Under the pieces are notes generated by a model. That model had not been told where the DNA came from. It saw only the letters and a program-made list of their open reading frames with translations, and did no database searches. Below, one piece after another: positions 7,657 through 16,261 of a stretch of DNA of 64,000 nt (the stretch's first letter is position 1; every line of letters starts with the position of its first letter). This stretch comes from Sedimentitalea sp039941015. GTDB taxonomy: Bacteria; Pseudomonadota; Alphaproteobacteria; Rhodobacterales; Rhodobacteraceae. The stretch is from NCBI RefSeq assembly GCF_039941015.1, contig NZ_JBDVFI010000011.1, one strand, 5' to 3'. Both the position numbers and the translations under genes were made by a program.

Positions 7657-8838
7657 TTGCGTCACATCGCAATCATGCTGCTGGCTTGTGTTCTGACGCT
7701 CTGCGCGGGCAAGGGACACGCCGTCGATGTCAAAACGGCGGTCTTTCGCGTTGATTATCCGCAGGTTGCGCCGATTTCACGCTATGATGTTGCGCCCGAT
7801 GATCTTGGGTTTGCCGGTGCCCTGCTCGCCACCGAAGACAACATGACCACGGGCGGGTTTCTCGGCCACACCTACGCACTTGAAACCATCGCCACATCGC
7901 CGGAAAACGCAGACGCTGCGTTTGATGCTGTTTTGGCAGATGCGTTTGACATCATCGTGATCATGGCATCCGCCGAAGACCTTTTGCGATTTACGGAAAA
8001 GGCCGGGCCTGACCGGCTCGTCATCAACGCATTGGCACGCGACACGGCATTGCGGGATGACGCGTGTCGCGCCAATCTGCTGCATGTTGCGCCCTCTGAT
8101 GCGATGATGGCGGATGCTGTCACCCAGTTCACCATGTGGAAAAAATGGTCGCGCTGGTTCCTGATCCATGGCTCAAACCCTGCCGACATTGCCCTTGGCG
8201 ACGCCTATCGGCGTTCAGCCGCGAAATTCGGGGCGCGCATCACCGAAGAGCGGGAACTTGAGGATACCGGCGGGTCGCGCCGCACGGATACCGGCCACGT
8301 TCTGGTGCAGCGACAGTTGCCCGTCTTTACGCAGGACGCCAGCACGCATGATGTGGTGATCGCCGCCGATGCCTCGGATGTATTTGCGCCATATCTGCCC
8401 TTTCACCTGTGGGAACCGCGCCCGGTCATGGGCTCTGCCGGATTGCGACCGGTGACATTTCACGCGGCGCACGAGGCCTGGGGCGCGACACAGTTTCAGC
8501 GTCGCTTTGAAAAGCTGACCGGCCGCTATAGCCGTGAAGAGGACTACCAAGCCTGGCTTGCTTTGCGCGTCGTCGGCGAGGCCGTCACCCGGACCGGTGG
8601 GGCGGACATCGTCGCACTGCAGTCTTACATACTCAGCGATGCGTTTGAACTGGCTGCCTTCAAGGGCCAAAAGGTGACGTTCCGGCCCTGGAACGGGCAG
8701 ATGCGGCAACCGATCCTGCTCTATGACGGGCGTATCACCGTGAGCGTTTCACCGCAGGAAGGATACCTGCATCAACGATCACCACTGGACACGCTTGGAC
8801 TCGACGCGCCCGAATCCAGCTGTGCCGCCTTCAACTGA
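7657..8838 (+). CDS. ABC-type substrate-binding protein of a PQQ-dependent alcohol dehydrogenase system
   Basis: A secreted protein of about 393 residues whose body fits the type-1 periplasmic binding (branched amino acid-type) fold, as in the quinoprotein-linked ABC binding family. The signal peptide is AIMLLACVLTLCAGKGHA. I chose TTG at 7657 because GGGGGAGGA ends five bases before it; ATG 7675 is an alternative that shortens the signal peptide. The reading frame is open far upstream (to 7432), but that extension is not signal-like. It is followed after 16 bases by a beta-propeller gene. The matching ATPase and permease genes are absent nearby. Confidence 0.82.
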   Translation: MRHIAIMLLACVLTLCAGKGHAVDVKTAVFRVDYPQVAPISRYDVAPDDLGFAGALLATEDNMTTGGFLGHTYALETIATSPENADAAFDAVLADAFDIIVIMASAEDLLRFTEKAGPDRLVINALARDTALRDDACRANLLHVAPSDAMMADAVTQFTMWKKWSRWFLIHGSNPADIALGDAYRRSAAKFGARITEERELEDTGGSRRTDTGHVLVQRQLPVFTQDASTHDVVIAADASDVFAPYLPFHLWEPRPVMGSAGLRPVTFHAAHEAWGATQFQRRFEKLTGRYSREEDYQAWLALRVVGEAVTRTGGADIVALQSYILSDAFELAAFKGQKVTFRPWNGQMRQPILLYDGRITVSVSPQEGYLHQRSPLDTLGLDAPESSCAAFN

Positions 8839-8854
8839 TATCGGAGACACTAAG

Positions 8855-9835
8855 ATGAAGCTTGCACTCGCCACTTGCCTATCTGCACTGATCGCCACCG
8901 GCGCTGCTGCGAACAACGTCTTTGTCAGCAATGAAAAGGGCAATACCGTTACGGTGATCGACAGCGACACCTGGGAAGTTGTCACTGAATTCGCGGCTGG
9001 CAATCGACCTCGCGGCATCACCATCAGCCCGGATGGCGCTCTTCTCTATGTCTGCGCCTCAGACGATGACACGGTACGAGTGTTTGACACCACGACGTTC
9101 GAAGAACTCTACACCCTGCCCTCCGGCCCGGATCCCGAACTCTTTGTGCTGCATCCGTCCGGCAACCCGCTCTATATCGCCAACGAAGACGACAACCTCG
9201 TAACCGTGGTCGATACCGAGAGCCATACGGTTCTTGCCGAAGTTCCTGTGGGCGTCGAGCCCGAAGGCATGGGCATCAGCCCGAACGCGGCCTTTGTGGT
9301 GAACACGTCCGAAACCACCAACATGGCGCATTTCATCGACACGTCCGATTACAAAATCAAACACAACATCCTCGTCGATCAGCGCCCCCGCTATGCGCAT
9401 TACACGGCGGATGGGACCAAACTCTATGTCACCTCCGAAATCGGTGGAACGGTCAGCGTCATCGACATCGCCGAGGACGGCACGCCAACCTTGCGCAAGA
9501 AGATCAGCTTTGAGGTGCCCGGTGTGCTGCCGGAATGGCTGCAACCCGTGGGGGCCATCGCCACGTCCGACGGCAAATGGCTCTTTGTGGCCTTGGGGCC
9601 CGCCAACCGGATCGCTGTCATTAATGCGGAAACCGACGAAGTCGTGGATTACATCATCGTCGGTCAACGGGTCTGGCAACTCGCCTTCACACCCGATGAA
9701 AAATATCTGATCACCACCAATGGCAATTCCAACGACGTCACGATCATCGATGTCGAAACGCAAAAGGCGCTGAAGTCGGTCGAGGTTGGCCAACAGCCTT
9801 GGGGTGTGGCTGTTACCCCGGATCGTGACGGCTAA
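8855..9835 (+). CDS. PQQ-dependent catabolism-associated beta-propeller protein
   Basis: A 326-residue secreted protein with a signal peptide (ATCLSALIATGAAA) and tandem YVTN-type blades such as NVFVSNEKGNTVTVIDSDT and ITTNGNSNDVTIIDVETQ. It belongs to the propeller family found in PQQ alcohol-oxidation loci and is related in architecture to the reverse-strand propeller at 5935-6903. The ATG at 8855 has CGGAGA upstream. It is the last gene of the quinoprotein region; the 115 bases that follow (9836-9950) separate it from a convergent gene and hold no gene I can support. Confidence 0.85.
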   Translation: MKLALATCLSALIATGAAANNVFVSNEKGNTVTVIDSDTWEVVTEFAAGNRPRGITISPDGALLYVCASDDDTVRVFDTTTFEELYTLPSGPDPELFVLHPSGNPLYIANEDDNLVTVVDTESHTVLAEVPVGVEPEGMGISPNAAFVVNTSETTNMAHFIDTSDYKIKHNILVDQRPRYAHYTADGTKLYVTSEIGGTVSVIDIAEDGTPTLRKKISFEVPGVLPEWLQPVGAIATSDGKWLFVALGPANRIAVINAETDEVVDYIIVGQRVWQLAFTPDEKYLITTNGNSNDVTIIDVETQKALKSVEVGQQPWGVAVTPDRDG

Positions 9836-9950
9836 TCAGCGAGGGCCGCGAGCGGAATTGCGTTTTGGCATAGGTTCACAGTACAAATATGGTTCCACTG
9901 CCACCTGGATCCCCAATCTGCCAACTATGCTCGACACAAGTGATTTTCCG

Positions 9951-10901
9951 TCATGGACCAACGGATGATGTGGCGCCGAACCTTGCGACGATTTCCGCGA
10001 GGTCCCGGTTTCGCAACCGCACGACGGCAGTCTCGACAGAAACCCAACAGCGCCCCCGGTGGTTTTCGACCCATTCCTCGGGTGGCAAAATCTCTGTGAT
10101 TTCCATCGGGAAGACATCGACGCTGCACTCTGCGCCCCATTTTTCCTGATGAAACCTCCCGATTGAGACGGTGTCGACCCGGCCTCTGATACCTGCTTCT
10201 TCCAACGCTTCCTTTGCGGCAGAGTCCGCAGCGGTCAATCCGGGTTCATGAATGCCCTTGGGTAACACCCAGTGGTTTTGCTTGCTCGACGTGATGATCA
10301 GAATTTCAAGCCTTCCCTGAATTCGGCGAAAAGGCAGCACCGCCGATTGGGAATAGTAATAGGCAGGTCGTTCGCGGCGCTCTGCCCAACTGATATCGGG
10401 ATAGGGAAAGCCATCGGGAAGATCTTGAGGTGTTACATGCTCTATCATCTCCCCGGCGCCTCTGAACAATGCTGACCATCCGTCGGGTATCCGCAGATGC
10501 AGCAAATCACCCGCGCCAAGTGCCGTTGGCTGATCGACGATATGGTCTGCCAGATTGTCGATGCATCTCTTGTGACCCACGCAAAGCACGGGACCCGTTG
10601 TGTTGTTCGCTTCTGCCAGCAGGTTCAGCCCTTGGTTCACATCTGCCTTTGCAAGCCGGGCATCCACTGTGATGCGTTCAGCGCTCGCTCCGGCGGCCTT
10701 CAGCAGTTTCTCTGCGCTGACCTTTGCGTCCGGCCGTGGCGAACTCAGCACCTGAACGTTGTGCAGGCCGCGTTCGCAGAGCCAAATCCCCATTTTCTGC
10801 GCCCCGCGTTTGCCCTCGTCTTTCAGCTCCCGCACGGAACGATCACCATCCCTGATCTTTCGCGATTTTCCGGCGCGCATCAAAAGCAAATCCCTTGGCA
10901 T
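9951..10901 (-). CDS. Histidine-phosphatase-like (SixA type, catalytic His lost) and Nudix fusion protein
   Basis: A 316-residue two-domain protein. Residues 4-155 resemble SixA phosphohistidine phosphatases, but the LLLMRHGKS motif reads LLLMRAGKS, so Ala10 replaces the phospho-accepting histidine; the second histidine is kept (VGH, His110). Residues 180-316 form a Nudix domain whose box (216-238) keeps Glu231, Glu234 and Glu235, has Lys for Arg at the position before Glu231, and Leu for the first Glu. That pattern suggests a diphosphate hydrolase active on an unusual substrate, with a phosphatase-like domain that may only bind. The ATG at 10901 has AAAGGA upstream. It follows the CofD-like gene by 46 bases on the reverse strand. 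Confidence 0.85.
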   Translation of the reverse strand: MPRDLLLMRAGKSRKIRDGDRSVRELKDEGKRGAQKMGIWLCERGLHNVQVLSSPRPDAKVSAEKLLKAAGASAERITVDARLAKADVNQGLNLLAEANNTTGPVLCVGHKRCIDNLADHIVDQPTALGAGDLLHLRIPDGWSALFRGAGEMIEHVTPQDLPDGFPYPDISWAERRERPAYYYSQSAVLPFRRIQGRLEILIITSSKQNHWVLPKGIHEPGLTAADSAAKEALEEAGIRGRVDTVSIGRFHQEKWGAECSVDVFPMEITEILPPEEWVENHRGRCWVSVETAVVRLRNRDLAEIVARFGATSSVGP

Positions 10902-10947
10902 CGGGCAATCCTTTCTCGTTTGCGAGCGCAGCAGTCGCAGGGAACCG

Positions 10948-12135
10948 TCACGCCAGCGAAAGCAACGCCTCGCAAACGCACTCGGGGTCATATCGGTCGG
11001 GCTGGTCCGTCTTGGCGAGAGGCAGCGGCACGCAGGGAATGCCGTGCTCTTTGTGCACCCGCTTGATTTCGGCGGGACTGACCGCCTGCTTGTCGCAGAT
11101 AATCGCCGTCATCAAATCGCTGTTTGCGCAGGCATCTCCAGCATCAGCGCGCAAGGCGGCGAGCAAAGCACTGACCCGATCGCACAGGTCCATATCCGGG
11201 CATTCCGGGTCAGTTCCGAGACTGGGAATATATACTTTTGGAACGCCACTCCGCGCAATCGACGCTCCGACATCGCTCGGCAACAGATTGGCGATCACGC
11301 TGGTGTAGAGGCTGCCGGGCGGAAAACAAATCAGGTCCGAGCCTTCGATGAGCTTTCGGTTCCGCTTGGGGAGAACGACTTTGTCGCGCGGCACCGGTTT
11401 GGAACCTTTGGCAAAAAACAGGTTCTGAATCGGAGCCGATATCGGTGCCACTTCCTTGCCGGTGATCTGGCGCTGCCCCAGAACGATTTCACCATTCGTC
11501 AGATGCGCTCCGATGGCCAGATTCTTGTCCACGATGGCACGCACCGTGCCAAGAACAGCAACCATCTTGGACATCAGAAACAACACCGGTTCCAATGCGC
11601 GGTCGTTGGCAAGATAACCACCGGCAAGGATCAGATTCCCCAGACTCGCCCCGGCAAAGGAAAAGTCGTCCGGGCAATGCTCTGAAAACACGCGGAGCTG
11701 CGTCAAGATCAGGCTTCGCATCGGCTGAGAGATCGCTCGCATCAGCTCGTGCTGGCCGGACAAGACCGTTTCAAACTCCGCCCGCAACACGCTGGCCTTG
11801 GCGTCGCTAGAAAACCGGTACGTGAACAGGCGATAGATGTCAGGCTGCCCCAGATCCGTCTCGTCGGCCAGCGCCATCAATCTTGACCGAAGATCGCCGA
11901 CCGCAGGCATGTCAAACGCCTCTCGCAACACCTGCGAGCTGCCGCCGCTATCAAAAGGCGTGATCAGGTGGCAGGAGTTATGCGTGTATCGCTTTAGTCG
12001 CCGTGCAATGTCATTCAGGGCACTGCCACCACTGAAAAATAGGAACCTGGGTCCAAGACTTGGCAGGCTTGTCGCGCGCGAGATGCGCAAGGCATCCGGG
12101 AATTGAACGTTGCGGGTGATCTTCAGCTCTGACAC
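10948..12135 (-). CDS. GAK system CofD/YvcK-like protein
   Basis: A 395-residue cytoplasmic protein. The opening FLFFSGGSALNDIARRL followed by LITPFDSGGSSQVLREAF and VGDLRSRL is the nucleotide-binding signature of the CofD/YvcK superfamily. CofD transfers a phospholactyl group in F420 synthesis and YvcK binds UDP-sugars; this divergent branch is the one described bioinformatically with ATP-grasp and HprK-related proteins (GAK system) and has no known reaction. No F420 synthesis genes are nearby, so an F420 role is unlikely. It heads the reverse-strand pair and is divergent from the kinase operon at 12599-18594. Confidence 0.85.
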   Translation of the reverse strand: MSELKITRNVQFPDALRISRATSLPSLGPRFLFFSGGSALNDIARRLKRYTHNSCHLITPFDSGGSSQVLREAFDMPAVGDLRSRLMALADETDLGQPDIYRLFTYRFSSDAKASVLRAEFETVLSGQHELMRAISQPMRSLILTQLRVFSEHCPDDFSFAGASLGNLILAGGYLANDRALEPVLFLMSKMVAVLGTVRAIVDKNLAIGAHLTNGEIVLGQRQITGKEVAPISAPIQNLFFAKGSKPVPRDKVVLPKRNRKLIEGSDLICFPPGSLYTSVIANLLPSDVGASIARSGVPKVYIPSLGTDPECPDMDLCDRVSALLAALRADAGDACANSDLMTAIICDKQAVSPAEIKRVHKEHGIPCVPLPLAKTDQPDRYDPECVCEALLSLA

Positions 12136-12198
12136 TTAAAGGAAGTCGCCTCTGCTCGACGTTGACATATTCCTGTTCTCTTGAGGCTATATCACCGG

Positions 12199-12657
12199 AT
12201 GGATGAAACAACGACACACTTTCTTCAGCCTAGTCGCCCCACGGCCTGAACGGTGATCTGGAGAGAAGGGAAGCTATTGGTGCAACTGAAAGAAACGCGG
12301 AGAAAAGGAACCTATTTGACACTCCCCGGAAGCAAGCAAGAGCCCAGTGAAACCCTTCACCGGTGCGTCAGACGCCATTGCGAAGAGGAAGATTTCCGCG
12401 TCGACGTTGGGCGTTTGCTGCACGTGGAAGAAGTCTTCAAATCGCGAAAGGATGGCGTTCGCCACCAACCCGAACACCTGTCTGAATGTTCCATATCCGA
12501 TGCCTACGAGGCCGCCATGGGCCCAAATCCGGATAAGGCGCAGATCAATCCGATCTGGTTTGATCGTTCCACGGTAGCGGATCGTCTCAGATCAGCCCAT
12601 GACGCCGCGCCGACCGGCAGCAACGCCCACGTTTATCCGGGACGTTTCCATGGTTGA
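12199..12657 (+). pseudogene. Nudix hydrolase gene interrupted by an in-frame TGA
   Basis: Starting at ATG 12199 the frame reads MDETTTHFLQPSRPTA and then meets TGA at 12247-12249, after which the same frame continues as TVIWREGKLLVQLKE to a stop at 12655-12657. The continuation is recognisably Nudix (LPGSKQEPSETLHRCVRRH), so the TGA looks like a point mutation of a sense codon such as CGA. A GTG at 12253 could re-initiate a 134-codon product. The Nudix box is also worn: the usual Gly, the catalytic Glu after the Arg and the final Gly are Ser, His and Phe. I read it as a pseudogene in decay. Its 3' end overlaps the next gene. Confidence 0.7.
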
Positions 12658-14287
12658 TCTGCCCCGCGCGGTCGCGGAAAACCTGCGCTTGCTCTGTGCA
12701 GAGCTCGAAGGGCAGCTCAGCAACTTGCAAGCCTATTTCGAAGCGCCAAACGCGGCGATTGCCCAAAAGGTGATCTTGCGGGCGGGTTATTCCTACAACC
12801 TTCTCACACGGGTGCAAAATGCTGGCTTGCAGGCCCTGTCCCGAAAGAGGATCAAGGAAAACCGCCGTCTCGTGTTGCAAAACAGCGCGTTGGTTGCGCG
12901 AAATCTCGAACTGATCACACGCATGGCACGGCGCAGCCTGGAACATGCGGAAAAGGTGGGCCGCAAGCAGTTGCTTCGCCCAGATGCCTACCCGAAAGTC
13001 ATCAAATCGGTTCGCAAGATATTGCCCGAAATTCTGCCCGCCTTTGACGCGCAAGACAGTTCACGGGCTGTCTGTATCGGGCAAGGCCGAGCCCCGCTTG
13101 ACGATTTGTACGACCGGCTTTTCCGAACCTATACGCGCGACATGGGCAAATCGAAACATACCGAAGACCTTGCAAACGCGCTGCTTGCGGCGAATGAGAT
13201 CCACCGGATCGGTGACGCCCTGCAAGGGATCAGCGAGGCAATTCTGTCCGTCAATATCGGGCACCCTGTCCAGTTCGAGCGCTACTTTGCATTGAGGGAT
13301 ATCTTGTCGGATGGCGATCTGGACGCCAGCAACCTCGAGCTCGAACCACTTGCGGAAACTCGGTCAGGAAGTGCAATTTCCAGTGTCCGGGGCCTTGCGG
13401 AAAATGGCGATGAATTTTCCGCTGTTTTCAAGGACGGCCAACTCGACAAGGTGCGTGAAGAGCGCGCCGGCGTGAAAAGCTGGCACTCGATCTATCCCGG
13501 CCTCGCCCCCAAAATCCTGTCTTACAAGAAAAGCGGGCAATCCGCTGCGCTGTTGATCGAATACCTGCCCGGCGAGACGTTCGAACATGTGCTGCTGAAT
13601 GAAAGCGATGTCTTGCTGGACGAGGCTTTGACCGCGCTGTCGCGCACGTTGCGGGATGTCTGGAAGCGCACGATTAATCCTGAATGCGCCGAGATGGCCT
13701 CGATGACGCAACTCTCGGCCCGTATGCCGGACATCTGGCGCGTACATCCTGATTTCCGATCCCGCCCCTCGCGGATCGGGAGCCTCGAAATGCCCGGATT
13801 TGTGGATCTGGTGGAACGTGCCAAAGACCGGGAAGCGACTCTGGTCGCCCCGTTTTCCGTGCATATTCACGGGGATTTCAACCTCGACAATGTCATCTAT
13901 GACGCGTCGGAAAAGCAGATCCACTTCATCGACCTGCATCGCTCGCGCTATATGGATTATGTGCAGGATGTCTCGGTCTTCATGGTCTCAAACTATCGTT
14001 TGCAGATTCAGGACCCGGTCATCCGGCAGCGTGTCGCACGTGTCGCGACCGAGTTTCACGCAATGGCGCGGAAATTCGCAAAATCAAACGATGACCGCTT
14101 TTTCGAGTACCGTCTGGCGCTTGGTCTTGCCCGGTCCTTTGCAACATCAACCCGTTTCGTTCTCGACAAGGCGCATGCCAACCGAATGTTCGAACGCACG
14201 CGGTATCTGCTGGAAACTGCGTTGGCCTGCCCAATCGGCAAGGAACACAGGCTGAAACTGCCCATCAAGGAATTGTTCAATGGATAG
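12599..14287 (+). CDS. PhoU-like / aminoglycoside phosphotransferase-like kinase fusion
   Basis: A 562-residue protein. The N-terminal 230 or so residues are helical and PhoU-like (repeats around LRLLCAELEGQLSNLQAYFE and HTEDLANALLAANEIHRIGD). The C-terminal half is an APH/choline-kinase-type fold with the catalytic HGDFNLDN (His424, Asp426, Asn431) and the metal-binding IDLHRS aspartate (Asp445). It should therefore be a small-molecule kinase, with the PhoU-like part perhaps sensing phosphate or a phosphorylated ligand; the substrate is unknown. The ATG at 12599 overlaps the broken Nudix gene; ATG 12650 is an alternative start. Its end overlaps the ATP-grasp gene by 8 bases. Confidence 0.8.
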   Translation: MTPRRPAATPTFIRDVSMVDLPRAVAENLRLLCAELEGQLSNLQAYFEAPNAAIAQKVILRAGYSYNLLTRVQNAGLQALSRKRIKENRRLVLQNSALVARNLELITRMARRSLEHAEKVGRKQLLRPDAYPKVIKSVRKILPEILPAFDAQDSSRAVCIGQGRAPLDDLYDRLFRTYTRDMGKSKHTEDLANALLAANEIHRIGDALQGISEAILSVNIGHPVQFERYFALRDILSDGDLDASNLELEPLAETRSGSAISSVRGLAENGDEFSAVFKDGQLDKVREERAGVKSWHSIYPGLAPKILSYKKSGQSAALLIEYLPGETFEHVLLNESDVLLDEALTALSRTLRDVWKRTINPECAEMASMTQLSARMPDIWRVHPDFRSRPSRIGSLEMPGFVDLVERAKDREATLVAPFSVHIHGDFNLDNVIYDASEKQIHFIDLHRSRYMDYVQDVSVFMVSNYRLQIQDPVIRQRVARVATEFHAMARKFAKSNDDRFFEYRLALGLARSFATSTRFVLDKAHANRMFERTRYLLETALACPIGKEHRLKLPIKELFNG

Positions 14288-15161
14288 CATACGAATCGGC
14301 GTGATCGGTATTCCGGGAAAGTGGTCTACCGAAGCGCTTGCCGACGCGGTCGAGGCGCGCACCGGGAGTCGGTATGTAATCGACATGGCTAAGGTTTCGC
14401 TGGACACCGAAACCGGGCAACTTATGCACGACGGCGTGGACCTGTGCACCTTCGATGCCCTGATCATCAAGAAGATCAGCGAAATCTACAGTCCACATGC
14501 GCTCGACCGACTCGAACTCCTGCGCATCGCGGAAAAGAAAGGCGTGCGCCTTTTCAGCCGCCCCGAGGCTGTATTGCGGTTGATCGACAGGCTCGCCTGC
14601 ACCGTATCTCTGCAACTTGCGGACGCACCGATGCCGTCGACCGTGGTAACCGAGGATCATGGCGTCGCTCTTGAAGCTGTCCGCCGGTATGGAAAGGCGG
14701 TGTTCAAACCCCTCTATTCTACAAAAGCGCGTGGAATGGCCGTGATCGAGGATAGCCCCGACGCCTTGGAACAGATTTCGGCCTTTGCGGCGGAAAATCC
14801 GGTCATGTACATTCAGCGGATGCTGAACCTGTCCGGACAGGACCTTGGGATGGTGTTTCTGGATGGTGAATACCTATGCACCTATGCCCGTGTCTCGGCG
14901 GGTGGCACGTGGAACACCACCATTCATAGCGGAGGGAAGTATGCTCCGTATGAACCGACGCCCGAATTGATCGAAATGGCCCGGCGCGCGCAGGCCCCCT
15001 TTGGCCTGACATTCACGACCGTGGATGTTGCATTGACCGACGATGGACCAATTGTCTTTGAAGTGTCCGCGTTTGGAGGGTTTCGTGGTGTGTTGGAAGG
15101 CTGCGGCCTTGATGCGGCTGCGTTGCTGACCGACACCGTAATCCAAAAGGTATCAGCATGA
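14280..15161 (+). CDS. GAK system ATP-grasp enzyme
   Basis: A 293-residue RimK/glutathione-synthetase-like ATP-grasp protein. Visible elements are the ATP-binding lysines in AVFKPLYSTKARGM (Lys143, Lys149), the MYIQRML hinge strand, and the metal-binding end VDVALTDDGPIVFEVSAFGGF with Asp249 and Glu261. The usual E-x-N reads E-V-S here. ATP-grasp enzymes join a carboxylate to an amine or thiol through an acyl-phosphate; the substrates here are unknown. It overlaps the kinase gene before it by 8 bases and the HprK-like gene after it by ATGA, so the three are translationally coupled. Confidence 0.85.
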   Translation: MDSIRIGVIGIPGKWSTEALADAVEARTGSRYVIDMAKVSLDTETGQLMHDGVDLCTFDALIIKKISEIYSPHALDRLELLRIAEKKGVRLFSRPEAVLRLIDRLACTVSLQLADAPMPSTVVTEDHGVALEAVRRYGKAVFKPLYSTKARGMAVIEDSPDALEQISAFAAENPVMYIQRMLNLSGQDLGMVFLDGEYLCTYARVSAGGTWNTTIHSGGKYAPYEPTPELIEMARRAQAPFGLTFTTVDVALTDDGPIVFEVSAFGGFRGVLEGCGLDAAALLTDTVIQKVSA

Positions 15162-16261
15162 ATTTTCAAGAATGCAAAGATGTTCTGGCACAGCTTGATC
15201 GCAGTTGCATCGCCAATGCGCCGCCGATCTGGTTGGGCATCGGCAAGAACCGGATCAAAGTTCTTTGTGCCGAGCCGCTGAACTCGGAACTGCGCGGGTA
15301 TTTTGGTAACGCCATTGCAGAACCCGGCCCGACAGATGCCGTGGTGGAGGTTCTCGAAGGGCAAAACCTGATGTCGTCGCCTGACTGGGTGAACTGGGCA
15401 CGCGATCCGGGGAAGTCGGGCCGCAAGGACGCTATTCATGACCTTGAGGATGGTCGCTTGGTCGGTAAGGTGCGCACCGGCGTCACATTCCTGCAGTCGC
15501 CGCAAGCGATCATTGCGTTCGGGCCATGTGCGCAAAATTCCAACCAGATTGTTAATTTCATCAATACCCAGTTTCTTAACATGTCGCTACGCGATGGTTG
15601 GCAGATTTGTCATGCTGCAGCGATTACCAACGGCGCGCGAACACTGGCGATTGCCGGGCTCTCTGGTGGCGGAAAATCAACATCAGTCCTGCGCTTGATG
15701 GACCTTCCTGCGCTCAAGTTCATGACTAATGACCGGCTGCTGGCCCGCGCGGGTCAACCCCTCCCTGATGCATTGGGCATCCCGAAAGAGCCACGGATCA
15801 ATCCCGGCACCATCCTACATAACCCGCGCCTGCGCGGAATGCTGAGCGAGCAAAGACTAGCGGAACTGTCAGAGATGGCGGGGGATGAGCTGTGGCACCT
15901 AGAGGAGAAATACGATCTGATCATTTCAAATGTCTTTGGCGCTGGTCGGGTGCAATATGACGCGCCCCTGACCGATTTCTGGGTGCTGAACTGGAACCGC
16001 GAAAGTACCGAGGCCACACGACTGGTTGATGTCGATCTGGCCACACGGCCGGACCTCCTGAGCGCGATCATGAAGAGCCCGGGCCCGTTTTATCAAAAGA
16101 CCGACGGGTCATTTTCCAGAGACACCGATCAGTGCAGCGAAGCGGATTATCTGCAGGCCCTGCGAGGCGTTCGCACACGAGAAGTGACAGGCGGGATCGA
16201 CTTTGACAAGATTTTCGAAGAGGGCAAAGCGCTGTTTGAAACCGGCGGTAAGGATCAGTGA
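15158..16261 (+). CDS. HprK-related kinase B (GAK system)
   Basis: A 367-residue protein resembling the C-terminal kinase half of HPr kinase/phosphorylase. The P-loop GLSGGGKST spans residues 167-175 (Lys173), preceded by a histidine strand (ICHAAAI, His152) and followed by KFMTNDRLL with Asp192. HPr kinase itself phosphorylates a serine of HPr; this subgroup is known only from its neighbourhood and its target is not known. No HPr gene is next to it, and the only PTS-type gene in the window (ptsN) is 23 kb away. Its start overlaps the ATP-grasp stop as ATGA and its stop overlaps the next gene's start as GTGA. Confidence 0.87.
   Translation: MNFQECKDVLAQLDRSCIANAPPIWLGIGKNRIKVLCAEPLNSELRGYFGNAIAEPGPTDAVVEVLEGQNLMSSPDWVNWARDPGKSGRKDAIHDLEDGRLVGKVRTGVTFLQSPQAIIAFGPCAQNSNQIVNFINTQFLNMSLRDGWQICHAAAITNGARTLAIAGLSGGGKSTSVLRLMDLPALKFMTNDRLLARAGQPLPDALGIPKEPRINPGTILHNPRLRGMLSEQRLAELSEMAGDELWHLEEKYDLIISNVFGAGRVQYDAPLTDFWVLNWNRESTEATRLVDVDLATRPDLLSAIMKSPGPFYQKTDGSFSRDTDQCSEADYLQALRGVRTREVTGGIDFDKIFEEGKALFETGGKDQ

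Noticed and set aside
10948..12135. CofD itself, as part of coenzyme F420 synthesis
   Set aside because: The nucleotide-binding signature fits the superfamily, but no cofC, cofE or cofG/H genes are present and the neighbours are those of the GAK group.
15158..16261. Classical HPr kinase/phosphorylase controlling carbon use
   Set aside because: It is longer than the alphaproteobacterial HprK, lacks an adjacent HPr or EIIA-Man gene, and is embedded among GAK-type genes.
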